DNA from: Datisca glomerata
Lineage: Eukaryota > Streptophyta > Magnoliopsida > Cucurbitales > Datiscaceae
Direction: 5' to 3'
DNA: 64,000 nt
NCBI GenBank assembly: GCA_003255025.1
Contig: QANY01004768.1
Span: forward strand, 248,001-312,000
Positions 23,803-35,885 of this stretch are shown here, one piece after another. Position 1 is the first letter of the stretch. Each line of letters starts with the position of its first letter. The translations under genes were made by a program, and so were the position numbers. A model generated the notes under the pieces. That model was not told where the DNA came from. It ran no database searches and saw only the letters and a list, made by a program, of their open reading frames with translations.

Positions 23803-23806
23803 TATA

Positions 23807-25025
23807 TATATATATANTATATATATATATAAATAATCAATGATTCTATCCGAAAGATATATTGGACGAAACAAACTTCTATCCATATTCAACAACGAAA
23901 AACACCACATCTGAATTAACTTTAATTTCTAAAATGTCTTTACATCATCCATCAAAATCCAACTTAACCATTAATTGAAAGTTTGAAACATCAATAACCA
24001 ACTCAGAAGATATTGACTGACATAGAGAAATAAATGAAGAATCATCTTGTACCATTATCGGTTTCATCTTATAATCATTATATTATTTTGCCGCATCCCA
24101 TTAACCATCATATAAGATTATAATTGGCGTCATAGTCATTTGAAAAGAAGAAAAATATAAATATGAATTAACATAAAAACAAAATATGAAAAAATATATA
24201 TAGAATGAAAAATATATATAGAATAAACATGAGGTAATATAAAATAAACTATAACAAATAACGTATAAACATGAAAATCAATATAAAAGCAATTACAGCC
24301 AACACAACACAAGACAGAATATCAAACGAAAAACATCAACGACTAAAATGACGAATGAAAAATAGAACTAAAATGTCAAATGAAAACACAAATATAGATG
24401 CCAAAATGCCAAAGGAAAACAAAACTAAAAATGTCAAATGAGAATGCAACTAGTACAAAATACAAAACAATCCAATGAATGAAATTAACGGTAATAAATC
24501 GAAAGAAAACAGAACAAAAACATCAAGGATGATCAAACAGTAGCTCCATGAAATCAAACACATTTATCTTCAATGAGGGCAAATCTATCAATCAAAAATC
24601 ATCAACCAAAAATTACTGACATGATGACTAAAAAACTACTAGTTACCTAAATAATTGAAAACTTTACTATCTCTTAACTGAAGTTTTAAAATATGTCTAT
24701 ATAATGTAATTACTTTATATTTTTCCATCTTTAATGCAAGGAGAGATTCGGGCTCAATTGTCTACATTAAGCCCTGATTCAGCAAGTTTCATGGGAATGG
24801 GCCTAAAATGATTAATCGAAATCGGCCTAGTAATTGATTAAGTTAAGCAGCTTAACCGTTAACTGCCACCTCGCTCCGCCCGCGTCAACTTCCTCGGCTC
24901 GGCCTCTCCGCCTTAAACTACCGACGTTCTCACTGGCCACTGCTTTCCCCGTCACTAATGGACCTCCACCATTAAACCCTAGAATCCTCTGCTACAGCCC
25001 ACTGTGCATCCCGTTCGGTTTGGAA
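23807..25025. other. Intergenic: (AT)n tract, then ZW10 upstream region
   Basis: (AT)n at about 23801-23830 includes one ambiguous base (23817), probably an unresolved repeat length. 23.85-24.7 kb is AT-rich with no gene seen, and contains loosely repeated phrases around AAAATGTCAAATGAAAA. From about 24830 the DNA becomes GC-richer as the 5' UTR of ZW10; this open frame continues upstream of the ATG but has no earlier in-frame ATG. Confidence 0.55.
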
Positions 25026-28000
25026 ATGGATGCTCTATTCGACTCCATTGACGTCCGGGATCTACTCTCCACTCACGACCTCTCAGATCCCACGGCCCCA
25101 CTCTCCGCACCCGATCTCCGTCTCCTAATTAACCGCCTTGAATCTCACTCGTTACAAATCAAAACAAAGATTCAATCATACTTACTATCTCACCAGCAAG
25201 ACTTCTCCAACCTCTTCTCTCACTGCAACGATACAATTTCACGGTACCACCAAATCTCCGACGACATTTCTAGCATCTTACAATTGATTTCTGACCGTCC
25301 GATTGAGGCCGAGGTCCTAGAGATTATCGAGGATATGAAGGGGAAGACGAGGGAGGTGAGAGAGAAGAGAGAATTGTTGAATTTGGTTCAGATAATTGTG
25401 GAAATTAATGAGAGGTTAAAAGGCGTGACGGAGAGCCTGAGGAACGGACAGCTCAAATTTGCTGCTGAGGAACTGAGGGAGCTCAAGAAGGTTCTTAAGG
25501 TTTGCAATGGTGATGGTCGTGATCATAGAGAGCCCTTGGTCTATCGACATCTTAGGAAGGAATGGTCCGAGTGCTTCGAGGAGGTTAGGATTTTCGTTTT
25601 GAAAAAACTGACCCTAAGTGCATATTAAGTAGAGGGAATCAATTCGACCCTTTACTAGTGGTGCATTTCCTTTTTCGTTTCTGTGACGAAAGAGGCGATC
25701 TCTTTTAACTGGTCGTGTAGTTGGGTATACGGCTTCCTCTCTTGAATTTAAAACGTTAAGCTTGTTGCTATGGATGTCTTGCCAGCGAGAGCGTATGAGG
25801 GAATGGGACTCTTAAGAGGAATTTGATTTTTATTTTATCAATATGTTCTGTATCAGTATGCAATTTTAACATTTAAAAGCTGAACTCTGAAAGTGGAGAG
25901 TTTGAAAATTAGTGAAATGGGATTATTTTGTAGTATTGATTAGTAAGATGTGACGGTTATATATCTCATTGATTTTTTAGAGGTCTTGGATTTGGGTTTG
26001 TAGATTCAAGACGTGCTTCTAAAATTCATGGAAAAGGCAGTACGGTTCGAGCAGGAATCTAATACAGTTCTAGTCAAGTATCAGTCTGGCGTTGATGTAA
26101 CTGATAGGATTGAGCTACGCACGGTTTTGGATGCAATGGATGTAAGTTTTGCGGTGCCTTCTAGCCTTCTAACTTGAATGACAGTTTATTGCCGCAATTA
26201 GATACTACACATTCGTCCTTGAAATTTTTGGCCTTTCCCAGATTTCATTTCTCTACTGTTTCCTGGAATTTTGTAGGTGGTTGGCATTTTAGATTATGGG
26301 CTTGCCAAAGTGGCTGACTTGATAATCAAGTGTGTCATTTCTCCAGCCTTAACATCTGGCTCACCTCCTTCATTTGTGGAAGACTTTATTCAAGAGTCTG
26401 AAAGAGAGAAGATAGCAATATTGAAAATAGTGCCTTCTCTTGAAAAGGTGATTTCTTCATTTTTCCTATTTCCAGTTTCCACTTTGTGGCGCAATTCTAA
26501 TTTTACATTTCATAATGCGGATAAAAGAATGATGCACACATCCTTAATTATATTTTATTAGCAATCTCTTAAAACTGAAAAGATATTTGAGATATTCTCG
26601 TACATTTACCAATGTTCTGCATTGTTGGAGAAATTTGAATACTTGGTTTATATATAATTGTTTCAGTAAATTTTTCTAATATCTTCCTTAAACAATTGTT
26701 TTGCATAAATGTTCTTAATTTCAGATTGAAAATTTGAACAGTGAGACTATCTACGCCGGGATGATTCAAGTTATTAAGTTTACCTCCAGACACATATGCT
26801 TCCACAATGAATCTTGGGTTCGAAGCTTGGGAAGGTTGACCTGGCCTAGGATCTCAGAGCTGATTATTTCTAACTTCCTTTCTAAGGTTTATCTTATGTC
26901 TTCTTTAAACTGAGGCAATTTTACAAATTCTACTTTCGTGCTTAGGTTGCTATATAATCCATCATACAAAATTTCACAGATCTTAATCTTCACCTATGGG
27001 AGCTGTCGAGCAGATAGAAAAGTTAATGATGTATATGGTAATGAAAAAGTCATCCATAATTATATTGCAAGTTGGAGGGTGAATTCACTATCATATTTTG
27101 GGCACCTGACAGATTATTATAATTACTGATGTGGGAAACAGCCATTAAGATGCCCTTGAGTTTTTTCTTTACCACCTTTTTTCATATATACTATTGGTAA
27201 GCATGATTGAAGTTGTACAGAGTAACTGAAATCAAAAGCACCTCAAAGAGACAATCATAAAAGACTGTAAGCCTAGAAATTCTGTTGTAAGAATCTATGC
27301 TATATAGAAATGAAGAAAGCACAGGAGTTAGCATCAGACACTTTATGCTGTTTCTAACTTTTTGTATATCTTGGCCTTTGTCTTGGTCATTCGTCGGAAA
27401 TCTTGGAGCATACATGTTAGCTTTATTTCAGGGGCAAAAGGTTAATAGTTGTCACAGGGATCTAATGCTAGCAAAAGTACTTGTTGGTATTGCTTGATTG
27501 CATGGGTGACTCATTCATTTGAAGTTGTTATGGATTTAATTAAGACAAAGCATTATAGAATCATTCGAGTTTCCTGTTTAGTAGTCTTGATCAATGTTTA
27601 ACTTTTTCAATATTCAGATCAATGTTTAACTTTTCAATATTCAGGTTATCCCCAAAGATGCTTCAAAACTTGCTGAGTTTCAGAAGGTCATTGAAAGTAC
27701 ATCTGAATTTGAGAGTGCTTTGAAGGAAATGATGTTTATCTCCACTTCTGACGATGGAGACAAAAGGTTGAGCAATTTTGCTGAAAATGTTGAGGTTCAC
27801 TTTGCATCTAGGAAGAAGATAGAGATCTTGGCCAAGACCAGAAATTCACTGCTACAGTGTGACTTTGCTGTTCCTACTGTAATTTTCTTAGGATTTACTG
27901 GAGAAAACTGCAGCTGATGTTATATTATAGCTTTTGACTAGTAAAGTTATTCTGCAGGATTTCACTACTAAGAATCCTATGAAGAAGAATGATGGAGAAG

Positions 28001-31000
28001 CTTTAAAGTCTTCTAGACAGGTTGTTGACTTGATTCTTTCCTCTGAGAGATGTGTGGTGTCTGAAGCGGCTATTGAACTAATGGAGCTTGTGCATCAGAC
28101 ACTGCAGGTATCTAAAAAGATAAGATCATTTGATTCTATTTTTAAAGCAATAAACATGTAGACCATTGATTCTATATAAGGTTTGGAATTACCTTGAAAC
28201 CTGTGAGCTCGTTTATATTTTAGAATGTAAGCACAATTATATTTTCTGTTTTGCAAGCTGTCCATGCATACTGTCTTTTTCTTTTACTCTGCACATTTGC
28301 TAGTTTTATGTGATCGCACTGCATCATGTTAATCTGTTCCGATTACATTTTAAAGGCAGTAACGAGAATGCTCCATTTTAAATGCATAAAGAAGGCTATG
28401 CTAGTTTGATATGGCTTATTCTTTAGATGTTTCATTCTGCATCGAGTTTAAAGAACTATCGAACTAAGGAACATTTTTCTCATGTGTTAGTGATCGGAGA
28501 TTTCTTGGGCAAAGTCCTTTTTGAAAATTTAGGATTTGAAAGCTACCCTGGTGGATGGAGAATCAATACCGAACAAAACCAATCTTTTCTGGAATTTTAT
28601 TTGCACTACTGAAATTTATATTTAGGAGGTTGAAGATATACTAAAATTTGATTCCTGGTATGATAAAATCATGCATATAACAATTTTAGTGGTCAGACTT
28701 AAAACACTTTTGCTTTGTTTTTGTTTGTCTTTCTTAATTGATGTACATCCAACCCCAACCAGCTTCGACAATACTCAGGGACATGATTGTAATTAATGCA
28801 GTTCTGATTGCAGGACGTTTGCCTGTCATCCACCAGAGTTGCATTTGAATTCTATCGTGCTGCTAGAGATGCTATACTTCTTTATGAAGTTGTCATTCCA
28901 GTCAAGGTGAGAGCGAGAAAGCAGTGCCATAAAACCAACGGTTGAAAGTTAAAATACTTACTGAGGATTGGGGACGGGTTTCCTGGAAACCCTTTTGGCA
29001 TTTTACTATTGTCAGTTCTGTGATGTCTTATCATGTATATCACGATTCTACTTTAACATTCTTTTTTTTTTACTTGTGAAGCTAGAAAGGCAGCTTGATG
29101 GCTTCAACCAGGTTGCTGTTCTCATGCACAATGACTGCCTTTATATATCTCAAGAGATATTTGGGCTTGCATTCGAGGTATGCAAGTGTGGTTTCGGCAC
29201 GCTACCATTTACAGTTTTTTGAGTAACATACTCCCCCGTCCCCATATATGGTTCATTTTTATCGGGCTTGATAGTATTTTGAATTTAATTGTTTCCAACT
29301 TGGAAAATTCCCTTTTCTATCTGATGATAACTCACAACTTTTTGTGAAGCTCATATATTTCAATCTTTTCGTCTCAGTATCGATCGTACTTTCCAGATGC
29401 CATCAAGGAACATGCTGTCTTTGTTGATATGGCTCCCAGATTTCATCTAATGGCGGAAGAAATACTGCGGAGACAAATTCAACTTGTAATTTATAATTTG
29501 AAAGAGGTTGGTCTTAGCGCATCTATAGATATTAGGTTTTGGAGTTCCCCAGAAACTTCTGTAAACTTGTTCTTTTGAAGTAGGCTATAGATGGCGCTGG
29601 TGGATTTCACAATACTCATGAAAGGCATCAGTTTGAATCTGCAAAACTCAGTATAGATCAGGTAACATTTATAAATTTAACGTGTGAACTTGGTTGTGCA
29701 TTGTATGAACATCAAAACTGGGTTATGCCTTCATTTTTATATTTGCATTGATTTACTCCCTACAATTTGGGATCTTTACCTTTTCTGTAAGTAATCGCTC
29801 AGATTAACTTTTAGAAGCACTTATGAACTTTTTGTTAGCAACAAGTCAACGCATAAACAGGAAACAACCAGTTATGCCTTCGTCTCCCTGATAACTCTAT
29901 ATGCACATGTTCATTGATGAATTACTTGCAGACATTTATCTTACGATTGTATACCTAGTTATTGGTGATCATAGTAATTTCTCCCAAATGGGCTAACCTC
30001 AAAGAGTAAACTTAATGTGGAGAAACTGCTTCAGTCAGAATGATAAAAAAGAAAAAGAAATCTTTAATTGAAAGTTCTTGGTGGAAATTGAGATTCAGAC
30101 CAAATATTGTGGTGATGTTTAATGAACCCTTGTTTGGAATTCCCTTCTTCTCCTCTTCACAACTCGATTGAGCTAATTGAATTTTGATCAGGTTGTCTTC
30201 ATACTGGAGAAAGTACGTATAATCTGGGAGCCACTTTTAATGCCTTCCAAGTATAAGAGATGCATGTGTACGGTTCTAGAGTCAGTTCTATCTAGAATCA
30301 CAAGAGACATACTCCTTTTGGATGACATAGCCGTAGAGGAAACGTTGGAGGTACAGAGTACACAAATATATCTTTCTGTGTATAGTGCTTAGTAGTAGCT
30401 ATGTAATACATAGTATTTTTTATCATTTGTAGCTTCAAAGACTTATTCATCTGATGCTAGAGAACATATCATCTTTATCGGAATCCTTGACTGCTTTCCA
30501 TCAAGAGAAGTCACAAGAGGGCTCTGCACAAACTCTTGACGTTCTCGTACCATCTTTGCGTAAAACACGTAAACTAGCAGGCATGCTTTCTACCCCCAAA
30601 TTTTCTTGAAATTGACAGACAAATCAACGACTTGCAACTAAAATACTGTACTTGATTAATCTCAGAGTTATTGGATATGCCTCTTAAATCTATAACATCA
30701 GAATGGGAAAGTGGACAACTACTTGTTAATGGTTTTACTTTGTCAGAGGTATGGGTTGACTTAACTTATTTGAGCACTTCTTTAATGTTCACCTTTTTAG
30801 TAAGAGTTTGTTGGAACTTCTTTCTTGTTCATCTCTAACTGTTGAACAAAGATAGTATATGGTATTTTTTTTCCTCAGTTTTTCAATCGATTTTCTACAC
30901 AATACTCATATGCGTGAGTTCTATCATGATGAAGCCTCTGCATCCTTTTTTAAGAACCCCCATGACTTGTTTTGGTTTATCAAACCTGAAGATATTCAAT

Positions 31001-31091
31001 TTTGCAGGTTGAAGATTTCATCACGGCAATTTTTAAAGATTCCCCTTTAAGAAAAGAATGCTTATGGAGGATAGAAAATGCCAGCTTTTAG
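25026..31091 (+). CDS. ZW10: ZW10 homologue, Dsl1/NRZ tethering-complex subunit (14 exons, 760 aa)
   Basis: Plant counterpart of centromere/kinetochore protein ZW10; in plants it is known as a member of the ER tethering complex with MAG2 that receives Golgi-derived vesicles. Exons: 25026-25583, 26004-26141, 26277-26447, 26725-26886, 27645-27878, 27958-28107, 28814-28906, 29082-29177, 29378-29506, 29584-29661, 30192-30350, 30433-30580, 30666-30748, 31008-31091, total 2283 nt. The N-terminal part (FDSIDVRDLLSTHDLSDP, then APDLRLLINRLESHS) matches plant ZW10 closely and is followed by predicted helical coiled coil (residues ~70-170). The intron after 30580 has a GC donor (CAG|GCATGC); the joined codons read KLAELLDM, as expected for the family, so this is taken as a genuine GC-AG intron. 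Exon 9 has a weak GTTGGT donor. Total length is close to Arabidopsis (about 740 aa). The protein appears complete. Confidence 0.92.
27589..27643 (+). repeat. Duplicated 3' splice region in ZW10 intron 4
   Basis: A 28-bp segment starting GATCAATGTTTAACTTTT and ending AATATTCA is followed at once by a near-identical 27-bp copy. Each supplies a polypyrimidine tract and a CAG. The second CAG (27642-27644) is the one that keeps the ZW10 frame. Confidence 0.85.
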
Positions 31092-32000
31092 AATGAGCTT
31101 CACTTATGAGGAATTTCACAACTTTCAGCATGATGGTCTTAGGTAATGTACGACTACCATCGCAGCTACCGTGATCATAGCTGTCCCTTCAGTGGACTTG
31201 ATTAGTCAACTACAACCTTTCATACCGGTTTCATTGGTCTTACAACTTACCCACAGAAAGCATAGAGATTTAGCGAAGTAATTTATAGGATATAAACTTA
31301 GAAAGGTTGATTTTAAGACTGAGCTTCACACTTATCATTTACTCTTTCTGTGGTTGATCTTAAAAAGAGAGTGAAAATGGGACTGGAAGCTGTACAGATC
31401 TTGTTTTTTAGTTACACATATTTGAGATACTTTCAAGTTTGTAGTTAGATGCATATGAAGAAAACATGAGTTGATAATAAAAACGAGGAATGAATGTTTT
31501 GTTTTGTCTCATATGGACTTTGTAAAATAGGAAAATTAGCCTTATATTTAGGCTCTACTTGAATCTCGGAAATTAGTTGGGAAATGAATTGAAAACGGGA
31601 ATGATCGTATTTCCATTGATTGGAATCTTTGGAATTTGTAGACGAAAATAGTATTAGAAAGAATTTTATCATGTTAATAATTTTCCTACCTTTTACTATA
31701 ATTCTACTTTTCCTCTCATTTGGTTTATTTAAATTTTCCAACTTCCATTTTCAGTTTCGATCTTTCTCACCCTTTGCAGCAAATTGAAGATTTCTGATCA
31801 TGCAACTCTCAAACTCTAACTAGCTAATACTTAACTAAATCAGGCTAAGACAGCAAAAGGCTACAAAACCAAGCAAAAGACAAGAGAATGGGGCTTCCCT
31901 CATTCATACATGCAAACAACAATACTAAAAGCATGCTTCATGAAATAAGCAAAACCCACCAAAAAGCCTCCATAGAATCCATGTGATTGGCCATTTACTC
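31092..32000. other. ZW10 3' UTR and intergenic DNA, no gene seen
   Basis: The first few hundred bases are ZW10 3' untranslated sequence. A 98-codon minus-strand frame at 31445-31741 has no recognisable domain and lies in AT-rich DNA. Confidence 0.45.
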
Positions 32001-32005
32001 TTAAC

Positions 32006-32013
32006 TATATAAA
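32006..32013 (+). promoter_or_regulatory. TATA box for a small gene
   Basis: TATATAAA. It lies only 27 bp before the ATG at 32040, so transcription starting about 30 bp downstream might favour the second in-frame ATG (MSKALRAM, near 32073). Confidence 0.4.
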
Positions 32014-32039
32014 CACTCAGCTAAACCTCCCTTAAAAGA

Positions 32040-32349
32040 ATGGAGAAATTTTGTGTAAGTATTGAAAAGCACATGTCGAAGGCTCTGAGAGCAATGGATC
32101 GGAGGTTCATGAAGTATATGAAGAGGATGAAGAAATTTTTTTGTTTCCAAACTGGTAAGAGAACAAGTAGAGTCGGTGTTCATCAGAGAAATGAAGAAAA
32201 TGAACTTCCCTCTGCTATTCACTGTGAGGATCTTTTCTTGCCATCAGAAAGGAAAAAGAGTCTCTGTGCATATCACCACAATGTTAGCCCGTTTATAGCC
32301 GCTCACATTGCAACACAGAGTCACTTCAGACTCAGGCAAAACATCTATC

Positions 32350-32354
<5 letters not shown>
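32040..32354 (+). CDS. Small basic protein of unknown function (104 aa)
   Basis: A single uninterrupted ATG frame. The N-terminal half is amphipathic and Lys/Arg/Met-rich (ALRAMDRRFMKYMKRMKK), and the C-terminal half is His/Ser-rich. There is no signal peptide, membrane segment or Cys pattern that I recognise. Support for being real: an ATG frame of good length, a TATA box just upstream, codon use less AT-biased than the surroundings, and a (GA)n tract right after the stop, as in many plant UTRs. An internal start near 32073 (about 93 aa) is possible given the TATA spacing. Might still be a chance frame. Confidence 0.45.

Positions 32355-32400
<46 letters not shown>
32352..32400 (+). repeat. 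(GA)n microsatellite
   Basis: About 24 GA units directly after the stop codon of the small ORF. Confidence 0.95.
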
Positions 32401-32404
<4 letters not shown>

Positions 32405-33665
32405 GTTATGAACAGATGATGTTTTACCATTTCAACTAAACCAGTTCTCTTTATTGTTCCACATCAATGGTGTAGAGAGAGTAACTATGCACGATTTAAA
32501 GCAAAGAAAAACTTATCTCAAATTTTAATTTCTACATTTTCTTTTCTTTCTTTTATGTAATGGAATAAACCAAAACCAAATCTCGCAAAAAAAAATAAAT
32601 AAAATACAAAGAGAGATTGATATATGAACAGAGAGTTGGCAATGTTCTTGATGTAATGAATAGAGAGTTGAATATAATTGACAATTCACATAACTTGGCT
32701 TTACATAATATACAGAAAGGATACAACAAAATATCATATTCTTCGTCTTTCGCTTTCATCTAAAATATTTGTTCACTGATTGTTTAAAGAATGAAAAATT
32801 GTCATTGTCTAGCTAGTACCCATCCTATACAACCTCTAGTAGCAGCCACGATTCATTTATTTTGACATAGACGAAGTTATCAAATATACAAATCTTTCTG
32901 TATTTTATTGTGGGTTGTCATATTCAATTTTTCGTCTTTTCGAAGTATTGTACAGTCTTCGTATAAACCGAACGGGTTATGATTTTCTACACATTTTATC
33001 CTTGTCAATAAAGTATAGTCGCGAAAATTCGAGCATATCGGATTAGAGTTGGTGTAAATAAAACTGTCCTTTAATCCCATTTTCATAGCGCAAATTTCTC
33101 ATAAACTGAAATGAAACTGTTATTTGATACACATTTCTATCATAAGGTCTAGTAATGTTGGTAGTGATACTTGAAAGTTTCACCTGACAGCAAAAGGAAT
33201 TTTTGTGCTGGATTATTTGGAGATTTTTTGGTAAATTTATCCAACAAAAAAATTAAAGTGAAGAATATCTGACTATTATGCATTCCATAATTAGGCTACC
33301 AAAATATATTATCATCTCTGACTCAATCGGTTAAACGCAATTGAAGAATAAACCGAGTTTGCTTTAAAAACTGCAACAAACTTTTATGCTAATTTATAAA
33401 CAAAGTAGTAAACGCAATCAAAAGCTTAAGAAGTTGTAGAAAAACTAACACTCAGAAATAGTACAGAGTTTCTAATCTGGAGATTGTACTGAGAGAGAAC
33501 TTTGTGTACAGTCAGTCATAATTATACAACTATGCAAATATTTCACCATGGAAGCTAAACAATGGCGTTCCTTAAGGTCACAATGAGAACGAATTACAAT
33601 GACAACAGCCCAATGCTCACCGACAACCTTCTCGGAAAATTTTGTATATTGAAGAAGATAAGTTG
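32401..33665. other. Intergenic, no gene supported
   Basis: AT-rich with scattered 60-70-codon frames lacking any domain. The last ~150 bp should be the 3' UTR of the minus-strand lipase gene. Confidence 0.5.
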
Positions 33666-35885
33666 TTACTGAAGCTTAAAGAAAGCCATAAGAGGATCAT
33701 AAACAACTTGTTCAGCGTTTTCGCCCATAACATAATCAGCATGAGCATAATCTTCTCTGAACTGAACAACAAGCTTATCTCCATCATGATCTTTGAGGCT
33801 ATCCAGTAAGAGCTGCACGTCTTTAACATCTGATAGAGCATCTGCCCCTCCATAACCCAGGAAGAGAGGTAAGTCGTTTGGAATGCTCGTCATGTTGTAC
33901 TCCGGAGGCGTCGGCTGCCCATAGTGTTTCATGTTTTCGTCATCGTTATTGTAATCATACATAGCTATTGTCCCTTTTCTTATCACTGCCAAGAATGTCC
34001 AAAACATTATTCAAAAACTCGAACTATTCAGCACTTCGTATTTTGATTTAGGATTGTAGCATACTTACTCTGAGCCAGATGGATCATGTTCTTCGTAGCT
34101 GTCGGCTGAGGCTCGTGGTCTAGAAAAACTTGTACTATGGATGAATTCAGGCAGCAATTTTGGCCTAAAGTTGTATTATAACATGCGATACTGAGTTAAG
34201 GAAGACGAAAATATTTTACGTATTGATCTTATCATAAAAACTCAAAACTACCTGTGAAAGATGTTAACAAATTGGTGCAATCAACACCTGGTTTTGCACA
34301 GATATCCCGAAGAAGTTTGACTGCAGCCTTCCTGTTCGATTACGTACAAACTTGAAAAAAAAAATTCAAGTAATACAAATTCAACAAGAGTTTATGGCTA
34401 TGTTCTTACCCTGTTGGATCAAATTCATGGAAACCCAACCGAAGCAATTCCTGCAAGTAACAAACGATAAATGGTCAAGAAGACGATTATGAGTGATTTG
34501 GAAGAACTTAGTGTTGAGTGGTTTACCTCACTAAGAAAATCATCGGCCGCAGTTTTGGCAAGCGGAGAAGTAACCTGACCTAAGTGAGCTATTGGGCTGA
34601 GAAGGGCAGCTGACCTTAATTTATTTACTAACCGATCTTTGGAAAATGCTGCAAGAGCTATCAGTGTTCCCTGCAAAAAAACAACTACGAACCTCAGTGA
34701 CGATCTATGTTGTTGCAATAGAAGAATCAGAGAACAAACTGAAGAATAATGAGTTTAATAATAACCAGTGAATGTCCAACGTAGTGAAGTTTCTGGCCTG
34801 TTTGATCAAGCACATACTGGAATGTGGCAGGAAGATCATAAGCTACCAGTTCATCCCATGACCACTCCCAATATGCCTAAATAAATGTCCAGTTTACAAA
34901 GATGACATAAATGGATGATGATGAAGAGAGAGAATTAATTAAAGAGAGAGAGAACTATTAACATCGTCGTTAGGATTAAGCAATGTGTGTCTGCGGCTAT
35001 ATTTTGTCCCACGAGAACTAGAAAGCCACACGTCGAACCCGTTATCAGCCAAAATGAATGCCAACGACTGGTCTGGAGGAAGTAGCAGCCATGTTATTGC
35101 ATCCTGTCCATCATACAATCAAGTTTTATGTATCAAAGATTCAAAATTGATGTTGTACAGAATAGTAAGGGGAGGAGCAGGGGGTGAAAGAAATAGTCTA
35201 GTCTCCAATGGTGCCTCGTGGATGGAAGGATCTGGGGTGAAGGAGAAGCGTTGAGGTCAGCTTTGGTGGTGTGCTCTGAGGTAAGCTTTCCGAGTGAGGA
35301 AAGCTAGGGGAATGTTTGTTGGGAAAAGTGAAGTCAGGTTGCAGATCCCCAACCAGGAAGGGGACATATCTTGTTTATAGGACCACCCATAACTAATAAG
35401 TTTAGTTACACGAGGTTGTAACCTTATCCTTATCCTACCAGGCCACAGTCTCTAAGTAGTTTCCAGCACATACTTACCATTAAAAGACCATGCTGTAGAA
35501 GAACTGGTGCCCTGGTTCCTGATGTCTGACCTGACCTTCCCACTGGAATTCTCTGTATGCTGAGTATATAACCATCATCTGTTGTCACCTAAAACCCCCC
35601 CATCAAAACACCATTTCACTTTGTCAATTTAGAAGTTGAGAAATTGCAATTCATAACAAAACGATCAGGCGTTGAGCTATAAGCAGAGATTACAGTATGT
35701 TCTTCACAGGCATAGTCTTGTGTCTGCACCATTGTTGCACATATACCATCACTGTCTACTGGAGCAAGTGCTGCAGATGAACCACCTTGGCCTTTGACTG
35801 ACAATAACTGAGTTCCACTTCCAACAGCTGACCCACAGAGCATAATAAATTGAAGGAATAAGGCTAAAGGGTTAGCCATCTTCAT
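33666..35885 (-). CDS. LIP1: Secreted acid lipase, gastric-lipase/AtLIP1 type (9 exons, 411 aa)
   Basis: Alpha/beta-hydrolase triacylglycerol lipase of the family that includes mammalian acid lipases and Arabidopsis LIP1 (At2g15230). Exons on the minus strand: 35885-35694, 35588-35478, 35103-34963, 34876-34766, 34670-34527, 34450-34410, 34331-34252, 34164-34069, 33985-33666; 1236 nt in phase. A signal peptide covers residues 1-23. The VLLQHGLLM segment provides the oxyanion region (HG near residue 97). The nucleophile elbow GHSLG (Ser184) is split by an intron between L and G. Asp354 lies in GYGGAD and His387 in YAHADY, so the triad is complete. The [17 protein letters not shown] segment is typical of the family. 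Introns 3 and 4 use GTTA donors (GTTAAT, GTTATT). Length is slightly above AtLIP1, mainly from a longer N-terminal linker. Confidence 0.93.

Larger units (their letters stand above)
16379..23806 (-). mobile_element. Endogenous pararetrovirus (Caulimoviridae, florendovirus/petuvirus-like), ~7.4 kb
   Basis: Minus-strand order from the right edge: C-terminal half of ORF2 (23.80-23.38 kb), promoter and leader (23.37-22.80), primer-binding site (22776-22792), polyprotein (22738-17249) with movement, coat/zinc-knuckle, protease, RT and RNase H regions, then the N-terminal half of ORF2 (17252-16.38). Every reading frame is interrupted by stops and shifts, so the copy is inactive. There are no LTRs and no integrase, as expected of Caulimoviridae. 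Both ends abut TA-rich DNA: (AT)n with one ambiguous base at 23817 on the right, and a TA-rich palindrome at 16350-16377 on the left. A segment of 35 bp is shared by the two ends (16382-16416 and 23768-23802, 29 of 35 identical). Genus assignment is by organisation and motif style only. Confidence 0.85.

Noticed and set aside
16350..23830. LTR retrotransposon as the origin of the RT/RNase H region
   Set aside because: No LTR pair and no integrase; movement-protein region, ORF order and the leader/primer layout fit Caulimoviridae.
24834..25025. Upstream extension of the ZW10 first exon
   Set aside because: Open but with no in-frame ATG before 25026; the conserved family N-terminus begins at MDALFDS.
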